A program made the translations under genes and the position numbers. A DNA stretch of 64,000 nucleotides from Seleniibacterium sp963677135. GTDB lineage: Bacteria; Desulfobacterota; Desulfuromonadia; Desulfuromonadales; Geopsychrobacteraceae. The stretch lies in NCBI GenBank assembly GCA_963677135.2, contig CAXXLS010000009.1, positions 1 through 64,000 on the forward strand, in the 5' to 3' direction. Within the stretch, counting starts at the first letter, position 1; every line of letters begins with the position of its first letter. The notes beneath the pieces are model-generated. The model searched no databases, was not told where the DNA came from, and worked only from the letters and a program-made list of their open reading frames with translations. Positions 28,077 through 37,246 of the stretch are shown piece by piece.

Positions 28077-28593
28077 TAACTCCTCGTATTCAAGCCAATT
28101 AGTCAGAATCCAAAAAGAGTTCAAGTATCTCCATGAAAATTTGCCTCCGATTATGGGTGTTGTTAAAGCGTTAAAAGCTGATCTCGATTCAGGGTATATT
28201 CAATCCCTAATTGAACTGGCGCATGGCGATATCTTCGCCAATTTTATCGAAATGGCAGAACATTTACTTGACTCCAGCTACAAAGATGCAGCTGCCGTAA
28301 TTGCAGGCTCAACACTTGAAAGTCATTTACGTGAACTTTGCAGCAAAAACGGAATCCCTTCAGAGGATGCAAGTGGCCCTGGTGGAGCCATGAGACCCAA
28401 AAAAGCCGATAGGTTAAATTCGGAATTAGCAAAAGCTTCAATTCTTTCAAAATTGGACCAAAAAAATGTAACTGCTTGGCTTGATCTTAGAAATAAAGCG
28501 GCACACGGAAATTATAGCGAATATACAAAAGATCAAGTTTCACTATTAATTGCTGGAATTCGTGATTTCATTAGTCGTAACTCGGCTTAAATC

Positions 28594-28698
28594 GCCCAAC
28601 CATGAAATCAAGCCGACGGTTGATAGCTCTGCGGTTCTCGTAAAGCTTTCTACCAATTTGAGAAGGCACTACGCCGCGGCTTATCAACCCCGTTATAC
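28594..28698 (+). other. attC1, subfamily B
   Basis: From GCCCAAC to GTTATAC, about 105 bp, with the family-B body (CATGAAATCAAGCCGACGG ... CGCCGCGGCTTATCAA) and imperfect dyad symmetry. It closes cassette 1. Confidence 0.8.
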
Positions 28699-28701
28699 GC
28701 T

Positions 28702-29199
28702 ATGAATCCAATTGACTGGCTAAATATAAATGCACCTGGCTTTTCTGAGCTAACTCAACATGAGCAAGAAGCAATCATGCATTTTTCGTTGCTCTGGAGT
28801 TTTTTCGAAGCCGAAGCACTCAGAACAAATGCTTCTGCAAATGCAATCCTTGCACTGACGCACGAATGGGCAAGCACTGGCAGTCTTCGCATTGAATCAT
28901 TTGCACAAAGTCTTGAGTATTTTATGGGGCGTTATTTTCAAAATGGTGATCCCACAGAGCACTTCCGTGGCCTGAATCTTCGCAGAAATGACAACATTGA
29001 ACTTGTGAGGGCAGTTCTGAGCGGTACGAACACCAATCCAGCAGACAGTGTTGCGGCGCTACTCATTGTGGTATTTCGTTTACGCAATAACCTCTTCCAT
29101 GGGGTTAAATGGGCCTATGGTATTCGCGGGCAACTTTCAAATTTCATGAATGCAAACATGTCGCTCATGGCTGCTTTGGAAACACATCGTCAGCAATAA
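28702..29199 (+). CDS. cassette 2: HEPN-like protein
   Basis: 165 residues, soluble and helical. RLRNNLFHGVKWAYG near residue 130 contains R-x4-H, the active-site motif of HEPN RNases. The gene starts four bases after the attC1 core with no ribosome site, so it is probably read from upstream. It is a different protein from the HEPN gene of cassette 1. Function is unknown; defence or toxin activity is inferred from the motif only. Confidence 0.65.
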   Translation: MNPIDWLNINAPGFSELTQHEQEAIMHFSLLWSFFEAEALRTNASANAILALTHEWASTGSLRIESFAQSLEYFMGRYFQNGDPTEHFRGLNLRRNDNIELVRAVLSGTNTNPADSVAALLIVVFRLRNNLFHGVKWAYGIRGQLSNFMNANMSLMAALETHRQQ

Positions 29200-29204
29200 A
29201 CAGC

Positions 29205-29309
29205 GTATAACAACAGCATTAACCGGATGAAACAGGGCTAGGCGAAATTCGCAAGAAGTCTACTAAATTGAAACGTATGACCGCCACCGGTTATGCAGAA
29301 CCGTTATGC
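29205..29309 (+). other. attC2, subfamily C
   Basis: GTATAAC to GTTATGC, about 105 bp, with ATTAACCGGATG near the left and GCCACCGGTTATGC near the right. It closes cassette 2. Confidence 0.85.
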
Positions 29310-29327
29310 CAAAGAAAATGAGTAAAA

Positions 29328-30200
29328 ATGGAATCCAGCATCCTTGATTTTTTCAACAATCGAGAAATTGCCACTGCTATTTGGCTACTGGTTCTGATCG
29401 GCTGGGTTATTTACAAAAAAGAAACCAGGGCATCACTTATCCAATTAATAAAGGCATTCTTCGCATGGAAATTGACAATTTCATACCTAGCAATGTTGGC
29501 CTATATCTCAACAGTCGTTTATCTTCTATATTCAATTGAGATTTGGAAGTGGTCTCTTATCGCAAGCACAACCCTCTGGGTTGCATTCGGTGCATTTTCA
29601 ATGCTCATGAATCACGAAAGAGCCAACAATGAAAATTTCTTTTTCGAATCCATAAAAGAGCAATTTAAAATATTAGTATTTCTGGAATTTGTTATTAATT
29701 TCTATGTATTCAGTCTTTGGGCCGAACTCATAATAGTTCCAGTGTCAGCCTTCGTTGGCGGCATGTTGGCAGTCGCTGAATCAAAAGAAGAGTACAGACC
29801 AGCAAAAAAAACATTAAACATTATAATTTCAGCATTCGGAACATTCGTAATAATTTACGCAATATATATGTTAATTAATGACTTTTCAAATTTCATTTCA
29901 CTTGAAAATTTACGCAGTTTTATAGTTCCTATTGTATTAACTTTGTCATTCTTGCCGTTTATATATTTTGCGGCTTTATCTATAAATTATGAGACTTTGT
30001 TTACAAGACTTAGCTTTATTACAAAAGAAAAGCATGTGTATAAATATGCAAAAGCTAGGTTTATTTCCACTTTCGGCATAAATTTAAAGAAGCTCAACAA
30101 GTGGTCAAAAGAAATGAATAAATATCATTTTGAAACAACAGAGTGCGTTGACAATGCCTTGAGTTGTTTTGAAAAAATAGGTTGTGAAGAATCGGCATAA
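29328..30200 (+). CDS. cassette 3: polytopic membrane protein of unknown function
   Basis: 290 residues with about six to seven hydrophobic segments (for example IATAIWLLVLIGWVIY, LIVPVSAFVGGMLAV-like and FIVPIVLTLSFLPFIYFAA). A soluble basic C-terminal tail of about 60 residues follows. No family recognised. AT-rich like the other cassettes. The stop codon lies inside the left box of attC3. Confidence 0.55.
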   Translation: MESSILDFFNNREIATAIWLLVLIGWVIYKKETRASLIQLIKAFFAWKLTISYLAMLAYISTVVYLLYSIEIWKWSLIASTTLWVAFGAFSMLMNHERANNENFFFESIKEQFKILVFLEFVINFYVFSLWAELIIVPVSAFVGGMLAVAESKEEYRPAKKTLNIIISAFGTFVIIYAIYMLINDFSNFISLENLRSFIVPIVLTLSFLPFIYFAALSINYETLFTRLSFITKEKHVYKYAKARFISTFGINLKKLNKWSKEMNKYHFETTECVDNALSCFEKIGCEESA

Positions 30201-30300
30201 CAAACTAATCAACGCGGACGGAAAATAGCTCTGCAAATACCCGAATACTTCGGTGGGACTCGTAAGCTCGCGTCGCCGCCGGTTATCCCAACCGTTAGCT
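30195..30300 (+). other. attC3, subfamily A
   Basis: GCATAAC to GTTAGCT, 106 bp, with the family-A body AACGCGGACGGAAAATAGC and CGTCGCCGCCGGTTATC. It closes cassette 3. Confidence 0.88.
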
Positions 30301-30307
30301 TAAAGAA

Positions 30308-31426
30308 TTGGAGAAATCTTTGAAAATAATTTCAGTTTTTAATAATAAGGGTGGGGTTGGAAAGACAACTCTTACTTTTCATCTTGCTCATGCACTTACA
30401 AAAATTGGGAAAAAAGTTTTAATGATCGATGCTGATCCTCAATGCAATTTAACTATTTACAGTGTTGATCAAGAAACAATACACCAAATGTGGTCAGAAG
30501 AAGATGAGTTTATTGATTTAGGTTTTGATGAAACAAAAAGCAAAATAACAGAAAAAGAATTTATAGAAATAAATAACAAGACGAGAAGTTTACACTATCT
30601 TCTTAAACCAACTGAAGAGGGGACTGGTGATCTTGAATTACTTCCTCCAGCATTAAAGCTTGGTAGTTCTCTTGACATGATCCCGGGAAGACTGTCTCTT
30701 CATTTATATGAAGAAAAAATTGCTTCAAGGTGGACAGATGCGTATAGAGGTGATCCTCTTTCTGTTAGAACTCTAACAAAAATCAGGTCTATTGCTGAAA
30801 AATATTCAAATCACAACAACTATGATTATGTAATCATTGACACATCACCAAGCTTAAGCTCATTAAATAAGGTAATAATATCAACTGTTGATGGTTTTTT
30901 CATTCCTGCAGCACCTGATCTTTTTTCTCTATATGGAATAAAAAATATTGGTCGTTCACTATCATCTTGGAAGTCTGAATTTGAAGTTATCTACAAATTA
31001 ATATCTGAAGACAAAAGGAAGCTGTTCCCAACAAATTTTGTTAGTTTTATAGGATACACAATTTACAATGCAAGGCCATATTCAGGCGTTAAAAATGTGT
31101 GGAACCTTGCTCAAGCACATCTTAACTATGCCTTGCAAATCCCAGATGTCATAAAAGAAAATATAAAGGAAGAATTAAGGTCTCACCTGCCAGAAGAATT
31201 ACTTAATTCACCAATTGGTGAAACATCAGTCATGCACACTCATAACACATTCCCTGCCATGGCACAGCATTATCATAAACCCATGTGGGAAGTGCCTTCT
31301 CTGCCAACCCTAGAGTCACAGCATATCAATACACTTAGAGGGTCAAAAGAAAAGTATGAGGCAACCCTTGATGGTTATAAGGCTTTTGCTAATGATCTTA
31401 TTACAAGAATTCAACTGTTAGGGTAG
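30308..31426 (+). CDS. cassette 4a: ParA/MinD-like ATPase
   Basis: 372 residues. Deviant Walker A NNKGGVGKTTLTFHLAHAL at the N-terminus, switch-I-like MIDADPQCNLT, and Walker B DYVIIDTSPSLSSLN. The C-terminal third has no clear domain. Three bases separate its stop from the RelA/SpoT gene, and no attC lies between, so both move as one cassette. Outside plasmid partitioning, such ATPases can regulate a partner protein. Control of the adjacent alarmone enzyme is the natural inference but is not shown. Confidence 0.85.
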   Translation: MEKSLKIISVFNNKGGVGKTTLTFHLAHALTKIGKKVLMIDADPQCNLTIYSVDQETIHQMWSEEDEFIDLGFDETKSKITEKEFIEINNKTRSLHYLLKPTEEGTGDLELLPPALKLGSSLDMIPGRLSLHLYEEKIASRWTDAYRGDPLSVRTLTKIRSIAEKYSNHNNYDYVIIDTSPSLSSLNKVIISTVDGFFIPAAPDLFSLYGIKNIGRSLSSWKSEFEVIYKLISEDKRKLFPTNFVSFIGYTIYNARPYSGVKNVWNLAQAHLNYALQIPDVIKENIKEELRSHLPEELLNSPIGETSVMHTHNTFPAMAQHYHKPMWEVPSLPTLESQHINTLRGSKEKYEATLDGYKAFANDLITRIQLLG

Positions 31427-31429
31427 GTC

Positions 31430-32140
31430 ATGAACAAGCAAGAACAAATTGAGGAAGCTATATTAGCATTTACTTCGGAGAGATACGTTTTTGAGAGGTT
31501 CTTAAGAGGGATTATTGATTTTTTCTCCCTCGAGCCAGAATTGAATGAATACGGTAATCCTGCAATTCATACAATAAAGCATCGGCTTAAGGATATTGAT
31601 CACCTTAGAGATAAAATTATAAGAAAATGGAATGATGAAGATCCAATCACATCTAAAAATATATTTGAAAAAATAAATGACCTAATAGGCGTCAGAGTCC
31701 TCCATCTATATCAAGATCAATTTCCCAAAATACATGAATTTATTAACAAAAGAATTTCAGAAGGAGACTGGCATCTTGCTGAGGACCCTGTTGCTTATTC
31801 TTGGGATCCCGAAGCAAAGGCGTTTTTTGAAGACCTCGGTTTAAAGGTAAAAATCAAAGAATCATACTATACAAGTATTCATTACGTAGTAAAGCCAAAG
31901 CCAGACTCAAACATATGCTGTGAGATTCAGGTAAGAACACTCTTTGAAGAGATCTGGGGTGAAATAGATCACACAATTAACTATCCTCATCCCACACCTA
32001 GTCTCGCATGTAAGGAACAATTGAGAGTACTTTCGAAATTGGTATCTACTGGTACAAGATTAGCTGATTCAATATTCAGAACCCAAGATTGGCATAATGA
32101 AGCAGAAGCTAACAATCCAATAAACGCGGACGGAAAATAG
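31430..32140 (+). CDS. cassette 4b: RelA/SpoT-domain nucleotidyltransferase
   Basis: 236 residues with only a synthetase-type domain. The basic helix HRLKDIDHLRDKIIRK, the Mg-binding aspartate in INDLIGVRVLHLY, the pyrophosphate-loop region SYYTSIHYVVKP, and the catalytic glutamate in CEIQVRTLFEEIWGEIDHT are all present. No HD hydrolase domain, ACT or TGS region. Small synthetases of this kind include ToxSAS toxins that modify tRNA or make toxic alarmones. The last residues (INADGK) are encoded by attC4, which also supplies the stop. Confidence 0.88.
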   Translation: MNKQEQIEEAILAFTSERYVFERFLRGIIDFFSLEPELNEYGNPAIHTIKHRLKDIDHLRDKIIRKWNDEDPITSKNIFEKINDLIGVRVLHLYQDQFPKIHEFINKRISEGDWHLAEDPVAYSWDPEAKAFFEDLGLKVKIKESYYTSIHYVVKPKPDSNICCEIQVRTLFEEIWGEIDHTINYPHPTPSLACKEQLRVLSKLVSTGTRLADSIFRTQDWHNEAEANNPINADGK

Positions 32141-32212
32141 CTCTGCAAATACTCGAATACTGCGGTGGTATACGCAAGCTCGCGTCGCCGCCGGTTATTC
32201 AAGCCGTTAGGT
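32107..32212 (+). other. attC4, subfamily A
   Basis: AGCTAAC to GTTAGGT, 106 bp. Its left arm encodes the C-terminus and TAG stop of the RelA/SpoT gene. Confidence 0.87.
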
Positions 32213-32945
32213 AAAGAAAAGAAATAAGGTAATCATGAAGAAATTAATTTTTATATTTTTACTGTTTTCCATCCCACAATTGGCCTTATCCAACAACCTT
32301 TAACTGGCAAATCACCTTTATTACGCAGCTCAATATAAAAGGGCCGCCTCAGAATATTTAAGTTATTTGAAAAACGAAGGTATACCTGAAGAAAATATAG
32401 ATGAGGTTATTTTTAAACTTGGTCTTTCATATTTCATGTACGGTGATAACACCAATGCTGTTCAAGTATGGAAGGTCGGAAAAGAACGAAATGGTGCTTT
32501 TTTTAAAGGCCGAATCTTTAGAATCCCAGCAAGCTCAATGTTGCCGACATTAATAGTCGGCGACCTTATTCTAATCGACAATCAGTATTACGAACATAAA
32601 GCTATTGCTCGCGGTGATGTAGTAGTGTTTTTCAAGCCAGATGATACTAAGGGTAAGGTCTTCATTAAAAGAGTCATGGGACTCCCCGGGGAACGGGTCG
32701 CAATTAAAGACAAACAAGTCTACATAAATGGTGAAAAAGTATTTGATAAATTTGCAATTCACAAAGACGATGAATGTTTGAGCGCAAAAGTTTCTCCACG
32801 CGACCAAATGGCCGATTTGTTACTTTCTAATCAAAGCTATTTTTTGCTCGGAGATAACAGGGACTTCAGTTATGACAGCCGTTTTTGGGGGCCAGTTAAA
32901 AAGGAAATGATTCTTGGGCGTGCTATGATCATATATGGATCAACT

Positions 32946-34199
32946 CACTGCTGTCTCACAGTTTGATCAATAAATAGAAGGCTTGGAAACTCACTTGTGG
33001 TATACTCAGTTCGCCAAAACACAAGTAACTACAAGGAGTTCCAAGCCATGGCACATTGTAGCACTGTTCTTTCTCAAATAGTACGAATTTTCCCGAGACA
33101 TGAATTTCAGCACCTCGCCAACAAGCATCACGAGGGACAGAAATTCCGCTCGTTTTCCCGTTGGTCTCAGTTTGTCGCCATGTTGACCGCGCAGCTGTCC
33201 GCGCGGAGCAGCCTGCGTGACGTGGTCGATAATCTCGGCGTTCAGGGTGGCAAGCTCTACCACCTCGGCATCAAGGCGTTTAGCCGGGCGACACTGGCGC
33301 GCTGCAATGAAAAACAGCCGCACACGCTCTATGAAGAGCTTTTCAAGCGTCTCCTTGGGCGTTGCCAGGGCATGGCGCCACGCAACAAGAAATTCAAGCT
33401 CGATGGCAAGGTCTACCTGCTGGATGCCTCGCTGGTTGAGCTCTCTCTTTCGCTCTTCCCCTGGGCCAGGTACCAGAAGACCAAGGGCGCAGCCAAGTTG
33501 CATATCGGCCTCGATGCCGATGGCTACCTGCCAGCCTTTGTCGATCTCACCCGGGGCAACGAGCATGAGATCAATCGGGCCAGAGAGCTCGAACTGACGA
33601 AAGGTTCCTACGTCGTTTTCGACCGTGGCTATACCGACTACAGCTGGTATCAGGAACTCACGGAAGACGGAGTCTTCTTCGTCAGTCGCCTGAAAAGCAA
33701 TGCCATCGTGACACCGGGCCGTAAGCGCCGTGGCCGCAAAAGTCCAGGCGTAATCGAGGACCGGGAGATTCGCTTGGGCAAACTGCCCGAAACCTTTCGG
33801 CTGGTCACTTACCTGGATCAGGAGACCGGCGTCACCTACCAGTTCGTGACCAATTCCCTCGATATCCCAGCCCAAACGGTGGCCGATCTTTACAAAGAGC
33901 GCTGGCAGATCGAGCTCTTCTTCAAGTGGATCAAGCAGAACCTGCGCGTGAAGAACTTTCTCGGCACCTCGATGAACGCGGTCAAGACCCAGCTCTGGAT
34001 CGCGCTATGCGCCTACCTGGTGCTCTCGTTTCTGAAGTTCCAGTCGAAAATCGGAGCTTCGTTGCAGTGTATGCTGCGGATATTGCAACTCAATTTATTT
34101 GAACGGCGCGATTTGATGGGCCTATTTCGGCCGCCAGACCGCACAAATAAACATGAAATCAAACAGTTAGCTCTGCTTTGAAACTATGAGACAGCAGTG
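32946..34199 (+). mobile_element. IS4-family insertion sequence
   Basis: 1254 bp. Terminal inverted repeats CACTGCTGTCTCACAGTTT and CACTGCTGTCTCATAGTTT differ at one base. Flanked by 9-base duplications GGATCAACT at 32937-32945 and 34200-34208. Confidence 0.95.
33048..34181 (+). CDS. IS4-family transposase
   Basis: 377 residues from ATG 33048, which has AAGGAGTTCC upstream; the longer frame lacks a site. DDE residues are in VYLLDASLVELS, VVFDRGYTDYSWY and YKERWQIELFFKWIKQNL (the YREK-type motif of IS4). Appears intact. Confidence 0.93.
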   Translation: MAHCSTVLSQIVRIFPRHEFQHLANKHHEGQKFRSFSRWSQFVAMLTAQLSARSSLRDVVDNLGVQGGKLYHLGIKAFSRATLARCNEKQPHTLYEELFKRLLGRCQGMAPRNKKFKLDGKVYLLDASLVELSLSLFPWARYQKTKGAAKLHIGLDADGYLPAFVDLTRGNEHEINRARELELTKGSYVVFDRGYTDYSWYQELTEDGVFFVSRLKSNAIVTPGRKRRGRKSPGVIEDREIRLGKLPETFRLVTYLDQETGVTYQFVTNSLDIPAQTVADLYKERWQIELFFKWIKQNLRVKNFLGTSMNAVKTQLWIALCAYLVLSFLKFQSKIGASLQCMLRILQLNLFERRDLMGLFRPPDRTNKHEIKQLALL

Positions 34200-34273
34200 G
34201 GATCAACTCCAAACAATGTAAACTTGGAAGGGGCAAGAATCGAACGCATGGGAATGGTCATTGAATAGAAAAT

Positions 34274-34376
34274 ACCTAACGAAATAATTAACCGGATGGA
34301 ACGAACTGCGCCGATACTCGCAAGGTTTCTACTAGACTGCAACGACGCTTCTCCACCGGTTATCTAACCGTTAGGC
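34274..34376 (+). other. attC5, subfamily C
   Basis: ACCTAAC to GTTAGGC, 103 bp, with ATTAACCGGATGG and CCACCGGTTATC. It closes cassette 5. Confidence 0.85.
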
Positions 34377-34402
34377 AAGAAACGCACACATTTACAAATG
34401 GA

Positions 34403-35287
34403 ATGAATATGACTTGGACGAACAAATACTGGGATATTCTTAATCACTTTTATTGGTGGCCACCGTACATAGGATTACGTTCTATTTCTCAGAAAAAGTG
34501 GACAAAACAAGATGGAAAAGTTTGCGTTCCAGCTGAATTAGTTAATATGGCGGGGCCTCTCTACTGTCGTGAACAAAAGTTTGAAGACCTAGAAAACCAT
34601 CTTCTAGGTAACGAAGAAATACTTAACCATATATTTGATTTGACATTCTCAATTGCCCCTGATTTTGTAATAAATGAATCTTTTCTTAAGCCTTTAGGAT
34701 ATGACGACGAAGGTAGCTTTCAATCCATAGGCAGGGAAGTCAACGACCGTTATAGCTGGAATGGAAATGTTACTCAACAAGATGGTTTTTTCGTAAGTGA
34801 CAATAGCGCTATTGCTGTCGAGCTCAAGCTGAAATCAAGCAGTTGGCCAGAACAAGTTCTCAAATATTCGGCACTCCTTGCATGGGAGGAGCTACACAAA
34901 GGGAGTCGTGAAAATCTAGGACTTCTCTTCATTGTACCAGCCTATTCAATCGACAATCATTGGAAAAAATGCGGTCTTAACGGTCCAACTATAGATAGAT
35001 CCTTCCTCGACACAAAATGGAAGAAAAAATTACCAGATGAAATTTCAAATTTGATAGAAAACAACTTTGAACAAGTTGCCTCTGTATTAGATAGATTAAA
35101 AATTAATGTTATTTCTTGGAGTGATCTACGGAATAGTTTGCTTGAAATTCATAGCACCCTTGACTTATCTCATCGTGGGGACCAAACGCTTTCTAGGCTG
35201 CTTAGCGGATTCTTAGCGCAACTTGATGCTCATCGTGATACGGGTCTGAGTTTGCCTAACCATTCAATCAACGCGGACGGAAAATAG
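34403..35287 (+). CDS. cassette 6: PD-(D/E)XK nuclease-like protein
   Basis: 294 residues, soluble. The central QQDGFFVSDNSAIAVELKLKSSSWPEQVLKYSALL has the D...E-x-K arrangement followed by a Q..KY helix, as in PD-(D/E)XK nucleases. The N-terminal region (YWDILNHFYWWPPYIGL) is aromatic-rich and unrecognised. The C-terminal INADGK and TAG stop come from attC6. A nuclease role is suggested by the motif only. Confidence 0.6.
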   Translation: MNMTWTNKYWDILNHFYWWPPYIGLRSISQKKWTKQDGKVCVPAELVNMAGPLYCREQKFEDLENHLLGNEEILNHIFDLTFSIAPDFVINESFLKPLGYDDEGSFQSIGREVNDRYSWNGNVTQQDGFFVSDNSAIAVELKLKSSSWPEQVLKYSALLAWEELHKGSRENLGLLFIVPAYSIDNHWKKCGLNGPTIDRSFLDTKWKKKLPDEISNLIENNFEQVASVLDRLKINVISWSDLRNSLLEIHSTLDLSHRGDQTLSRLLSGFLAQLDAHRDTGLSLPNHSINADGK

Positions 35288-35359
35288 CTCTGCAAATATT
35301 CGAATACTTCGGTGGTACTCGCAAGTTCGCGTCGCCGCCGGTTATCCAAACCGTTAGTT
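35254..35359 (+). other. attC6, subfamily A
   Basis: GCCTAAC to GTTAGTT, 106 bp. Supplies the last residues and stop of the cassette 6 gene. Confidence 0.88.
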
Positions 35360-35381
35360 TTTCAGATTAAGTGAGGGAAAG

Positions 35382-35720
35382 ATGGACACTCTTCAAGTTT
35401 TCCTATTCAAAGATAGCTTCGGCCCTTTCTTATCGCTGCTGAACGAAAACGATGTACCTTACAAAATGCATGCACAACGCTCTGCTGAGCCAATGGCCTG
35501 CTCTGAATTAATCGAAATCTTGAAGTCTGATGGTCTGTGGGGAGGTTTGGCTGCTGTTATCGTTGCTTTTCTAAAGTATAGAAACACCAGAAAAGTAGTT
35601 ATCACAACGAATGACAATCAAGTAATCCATGCAGAAAATATTTCCAAAGAAGAATTAGAGACTATTTTGAGAAATTCAAAAAGTATTGCTGCAATAGAAA
35701 CAAAAAAAGAGCAAAACTAA
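35382..35720 (+). CDS. cassette 7: small one-helix membrane protein
   Basis: 112 residues with a single hydrophobic segment (GLWGGLAAVIVAFLKY) flanked by soluble ends. The C-terminal part has two short strand-like runs (KVVITTNDNQVIHA) and a charged helix. The layout recalls EACC1-type accessory proteins of conflict systems, but the match is weak and is offered only as a lead. Confidence 0.5.
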   Translation: MDTLQVFLFKDSFGPFLSLLNENDVPYKMHAQRSAEPMACSELIEILKSDGLWGGLAAVIVAFLKYRNTRKVVITTNDNQVIHAENISKEELETILRNSKSIAAIETKKEQN

Positions 35721-35819
35721 CAATAAAATCAAGCCGATGGCGGTTAGCTCTGCGGTTCTCGTAAAAGTTTCTACAAACCCGCAAAGGCACTGCGCCACGG
35801 CTTATCAAAACCGTTATGC
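35715..35819 (+). other. attC7, subfamily B
   Basis: AACTAAC to GTTATGC, 105 bp, with AAATCAAGCCGATGG and CGCCACGGCTTATC. It closes cassette 7. Confidence 0.82.
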
Positions 35820-35861
35820 CTAAACAATAAAATTGGCATATCTAAACAAGGTCATTAAGAT

Positions 35862-36614
35862 ATGGTCAACAATATTGTAATTATTATTGGTACGTTCTTG
35901 ATGGCTCTTGCAGGCATTGTCCATACTGATTTTTCTAAAAAGCTTATCTATCGAAAAAATTTTATATTTATCATCCTAGGTATTGTTTTCATTGCATTCG
36001 GTACATTTTTAAGCGCGGTAAAGCAGAGTAAATTAGAACAAGAACAGATCGAATTATTAAAAAACAATAGTCGTCTCAATCAAGAAATAGCCGAGATATC
36101 AAAAAGGTCACTAGACTCCATCACTGGTGGGGACAGTTACGTGGTGGTCATGCCAACATTTACGAGCAAAGATCATGACACTCTATCTCTTATAGTAACT
36201 AGCTATGGAGACTATCCTATCTACGATATTAAAATAGATGTTGTAGATCTGGACCAGTCAAGAGAATTAGAAAATCAGTTTTCTTTTGAAGAGAAAAAGA
36301 ACAACCCAAGTTTAGTTGTAAGTCAAATCATGAAAGCTCATTATAGCTTCGATATCGGAAACAAAACACAGGGGCAAGGGAAGTTCGTACCAGTTAATTT
36401 TAAATTAAATTACAAAAACCTAACAAAGAGGGGCTTTAACATAAAAATATTTGCTAGAAATGGGATATTCAATGAAAAGCTACGTTTGAAAAAAATTGAT
36501 AATGTTTGGGTTAGTGCATATAAGGTGTCTTCTACATATGGAACTAAAAGTGAAGAAAAAGTACTCTTCACGCGAATTGATGAAAAATACACTGAAATTG
36601 ACTCAGACTGGTGA
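35862..36614 (+). CDS. cassette 8: two-helix membrane protein with coiled coil and soluble domain
   Basis: 250 residues. Two N-terminal membrane helices (IVIIIGTFLMALAGIV and FIFIILGIVFIAFGTFL) lead to a coiled coil (KLEQEQIELLKNNSRLNQEIAEI) and a beta-rich C-terminal domain. This is the build of a membrane-tethered sensor or effector. No family recognised. Confidence 0.5.
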   Translation: MVNNIVIIIGTFLMALAGIVHTDFSKKLIYRKNFIFIILGIVFIAFGTFLSAVKQSKLEQEQIELLKNNSRLNQEIAEISKRSLDSITGGDSYVVVMPTFTSKDHDTLSLIVTSYGDYPIYDIKIDVVDLDQSRELENQFSFEEKKNNPSLVVSQIMKAHYSFDIGNKTQGQGKFVPVNFKLNYKNLTKRGFNIKIFARNGIFNEKLRLKKIDNVWVSAYKVSSTYGTKSEEKVLFTRIDEKYTEIDSDW

Positions 36615-36643
36615 TTATTCAATATTGCAAATGTTGAATAATG

Positions 36644-36749
36644 GCATAACCATCCAATCAACGCGGACGGAAAATAGCTCTGCAAATACTCGAATACTTC
36701 GGTGGTACACGCAAACTCACGTCGCCGCCGGTTATCCAAGCCGTTAGTT
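36644..36749 (+). other. attC8, subfamily A
   Basis: GCATAAC to GTTAGTT, 106 bp. It closes cassette 8. Confidence 0.88.
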
Positions 36750-36766
36750 GCAAAGGAGGGTACATT

Positions 36767-37246
36767 ATGACTTTAGGTAAACATCTCGGGAATTGCGATG
36801 AATTGTGGAAAGAAACTCGGGATTTACTTGCCGAAGAAAATCTAACAAGCATCCAGTCTGACATTCAAGAACTTGGCGATAAATGGGATTCCTGGAAAGA
36901 CAAAAATGAAAAAATAATTATCGATTTCTGTCTAGCAACTTCAAAGCAAAAAGTCGAGATTTTGAATAATTGTACTAATGAAGAAACAAGGGGCAGAATT
37001 CTATTTGCAGCTCTTCAGAAACACACTGATGGTATCAACCTGCTCCTGACATTAAAATCATATGGTATTGAAGACCCTCTATCTCAGGGGTCAGCACAAT
37101 TGCTTGAAACTGCTGGTTCCGCACTAGATAGCCTTCTTAGACTACAATATTTATCTGAACCAAATGACATTTTCTCTTTCGACCTTAGTTCACCGTTAGA
37201 ATTAGCAGAAGCACAATTAAAAAAGCTGTCTACCCAAAGCACCTAA
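36767..37246 (+). CDS. cassette 9: helical soluble protein of unknown function
   Basis: 159 residues, mostly helical and leucine-rich, no membrane segment or catalytic motif seen. AAAGGAGGG just upstream of ATG 36767 is the best ribosome site in the array, so it may be well translated. Not recognised. Confidence 0.5.
   Translation: MTLGKHLGNCDELWKETRDLLAEENLTSIQSDIQELGDKWDSWKDKNEKIIIDFCLATSKQKVEILNNCTNEETRGRILFAALQKHTDGINLLLTLKSYGIEDPLSQGSAQLLETAGSALDSLLRLQYLSEPNDIFSFDLSSPLELAEAQLKKLSTQST

Larger units (their letters stand above)
26801..28590 (+). pseudogene. HEPN-type cassette gene interrupted by IS630
   Basis: Two open pieces, 26801-26962 and 28079-28590, are halves of one gene. Removing the IS and one TA copy gives an unbroken frame (IAGP, then NSSYSSQLVRIQKEFKYLHEN, then LPPIMGVV). 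TTG 26801 has AGGAAGGAG upstream. The restored protein is about 225 residues. Its C-terminus has LRNKAAHGNYSEY, the R-x4-H motif of HEPN ribonucleases and Abi-C-like proteins. HEPN domains often form the RNase part of toxin or anti-phage systems. Cassette 1, nearest attI and therefore probably the best transcribed before the insertion. Confidence 0.8.
32235..34268 (+). pseudogene. cassette 5: signal peptidase I-like gene, broken by a stop codon and an IS4 insertion
   Basis: ATG 32235 begins a signal peptide (MKKLIFIFLLFSIPQLALS) that meets TAA at 32301 in the same frame as the rest. The open part then reads a short helical region and a signal peptidase I domain. This has PASSMLPTLIVGD with the catalytic Ser, KRVMGLPGERV with the Lys, and LLGDNRDFSYDSRFWG. 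The IS4 element interrupts GST; after collapsing the 9-base duplication the frame ends PNNVNLEGARIERMGMVIE, a normal peptidase C-terminus. A protein starting near 32361 could still be made but would lack the export signal and true end. Confidence 0.82.
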
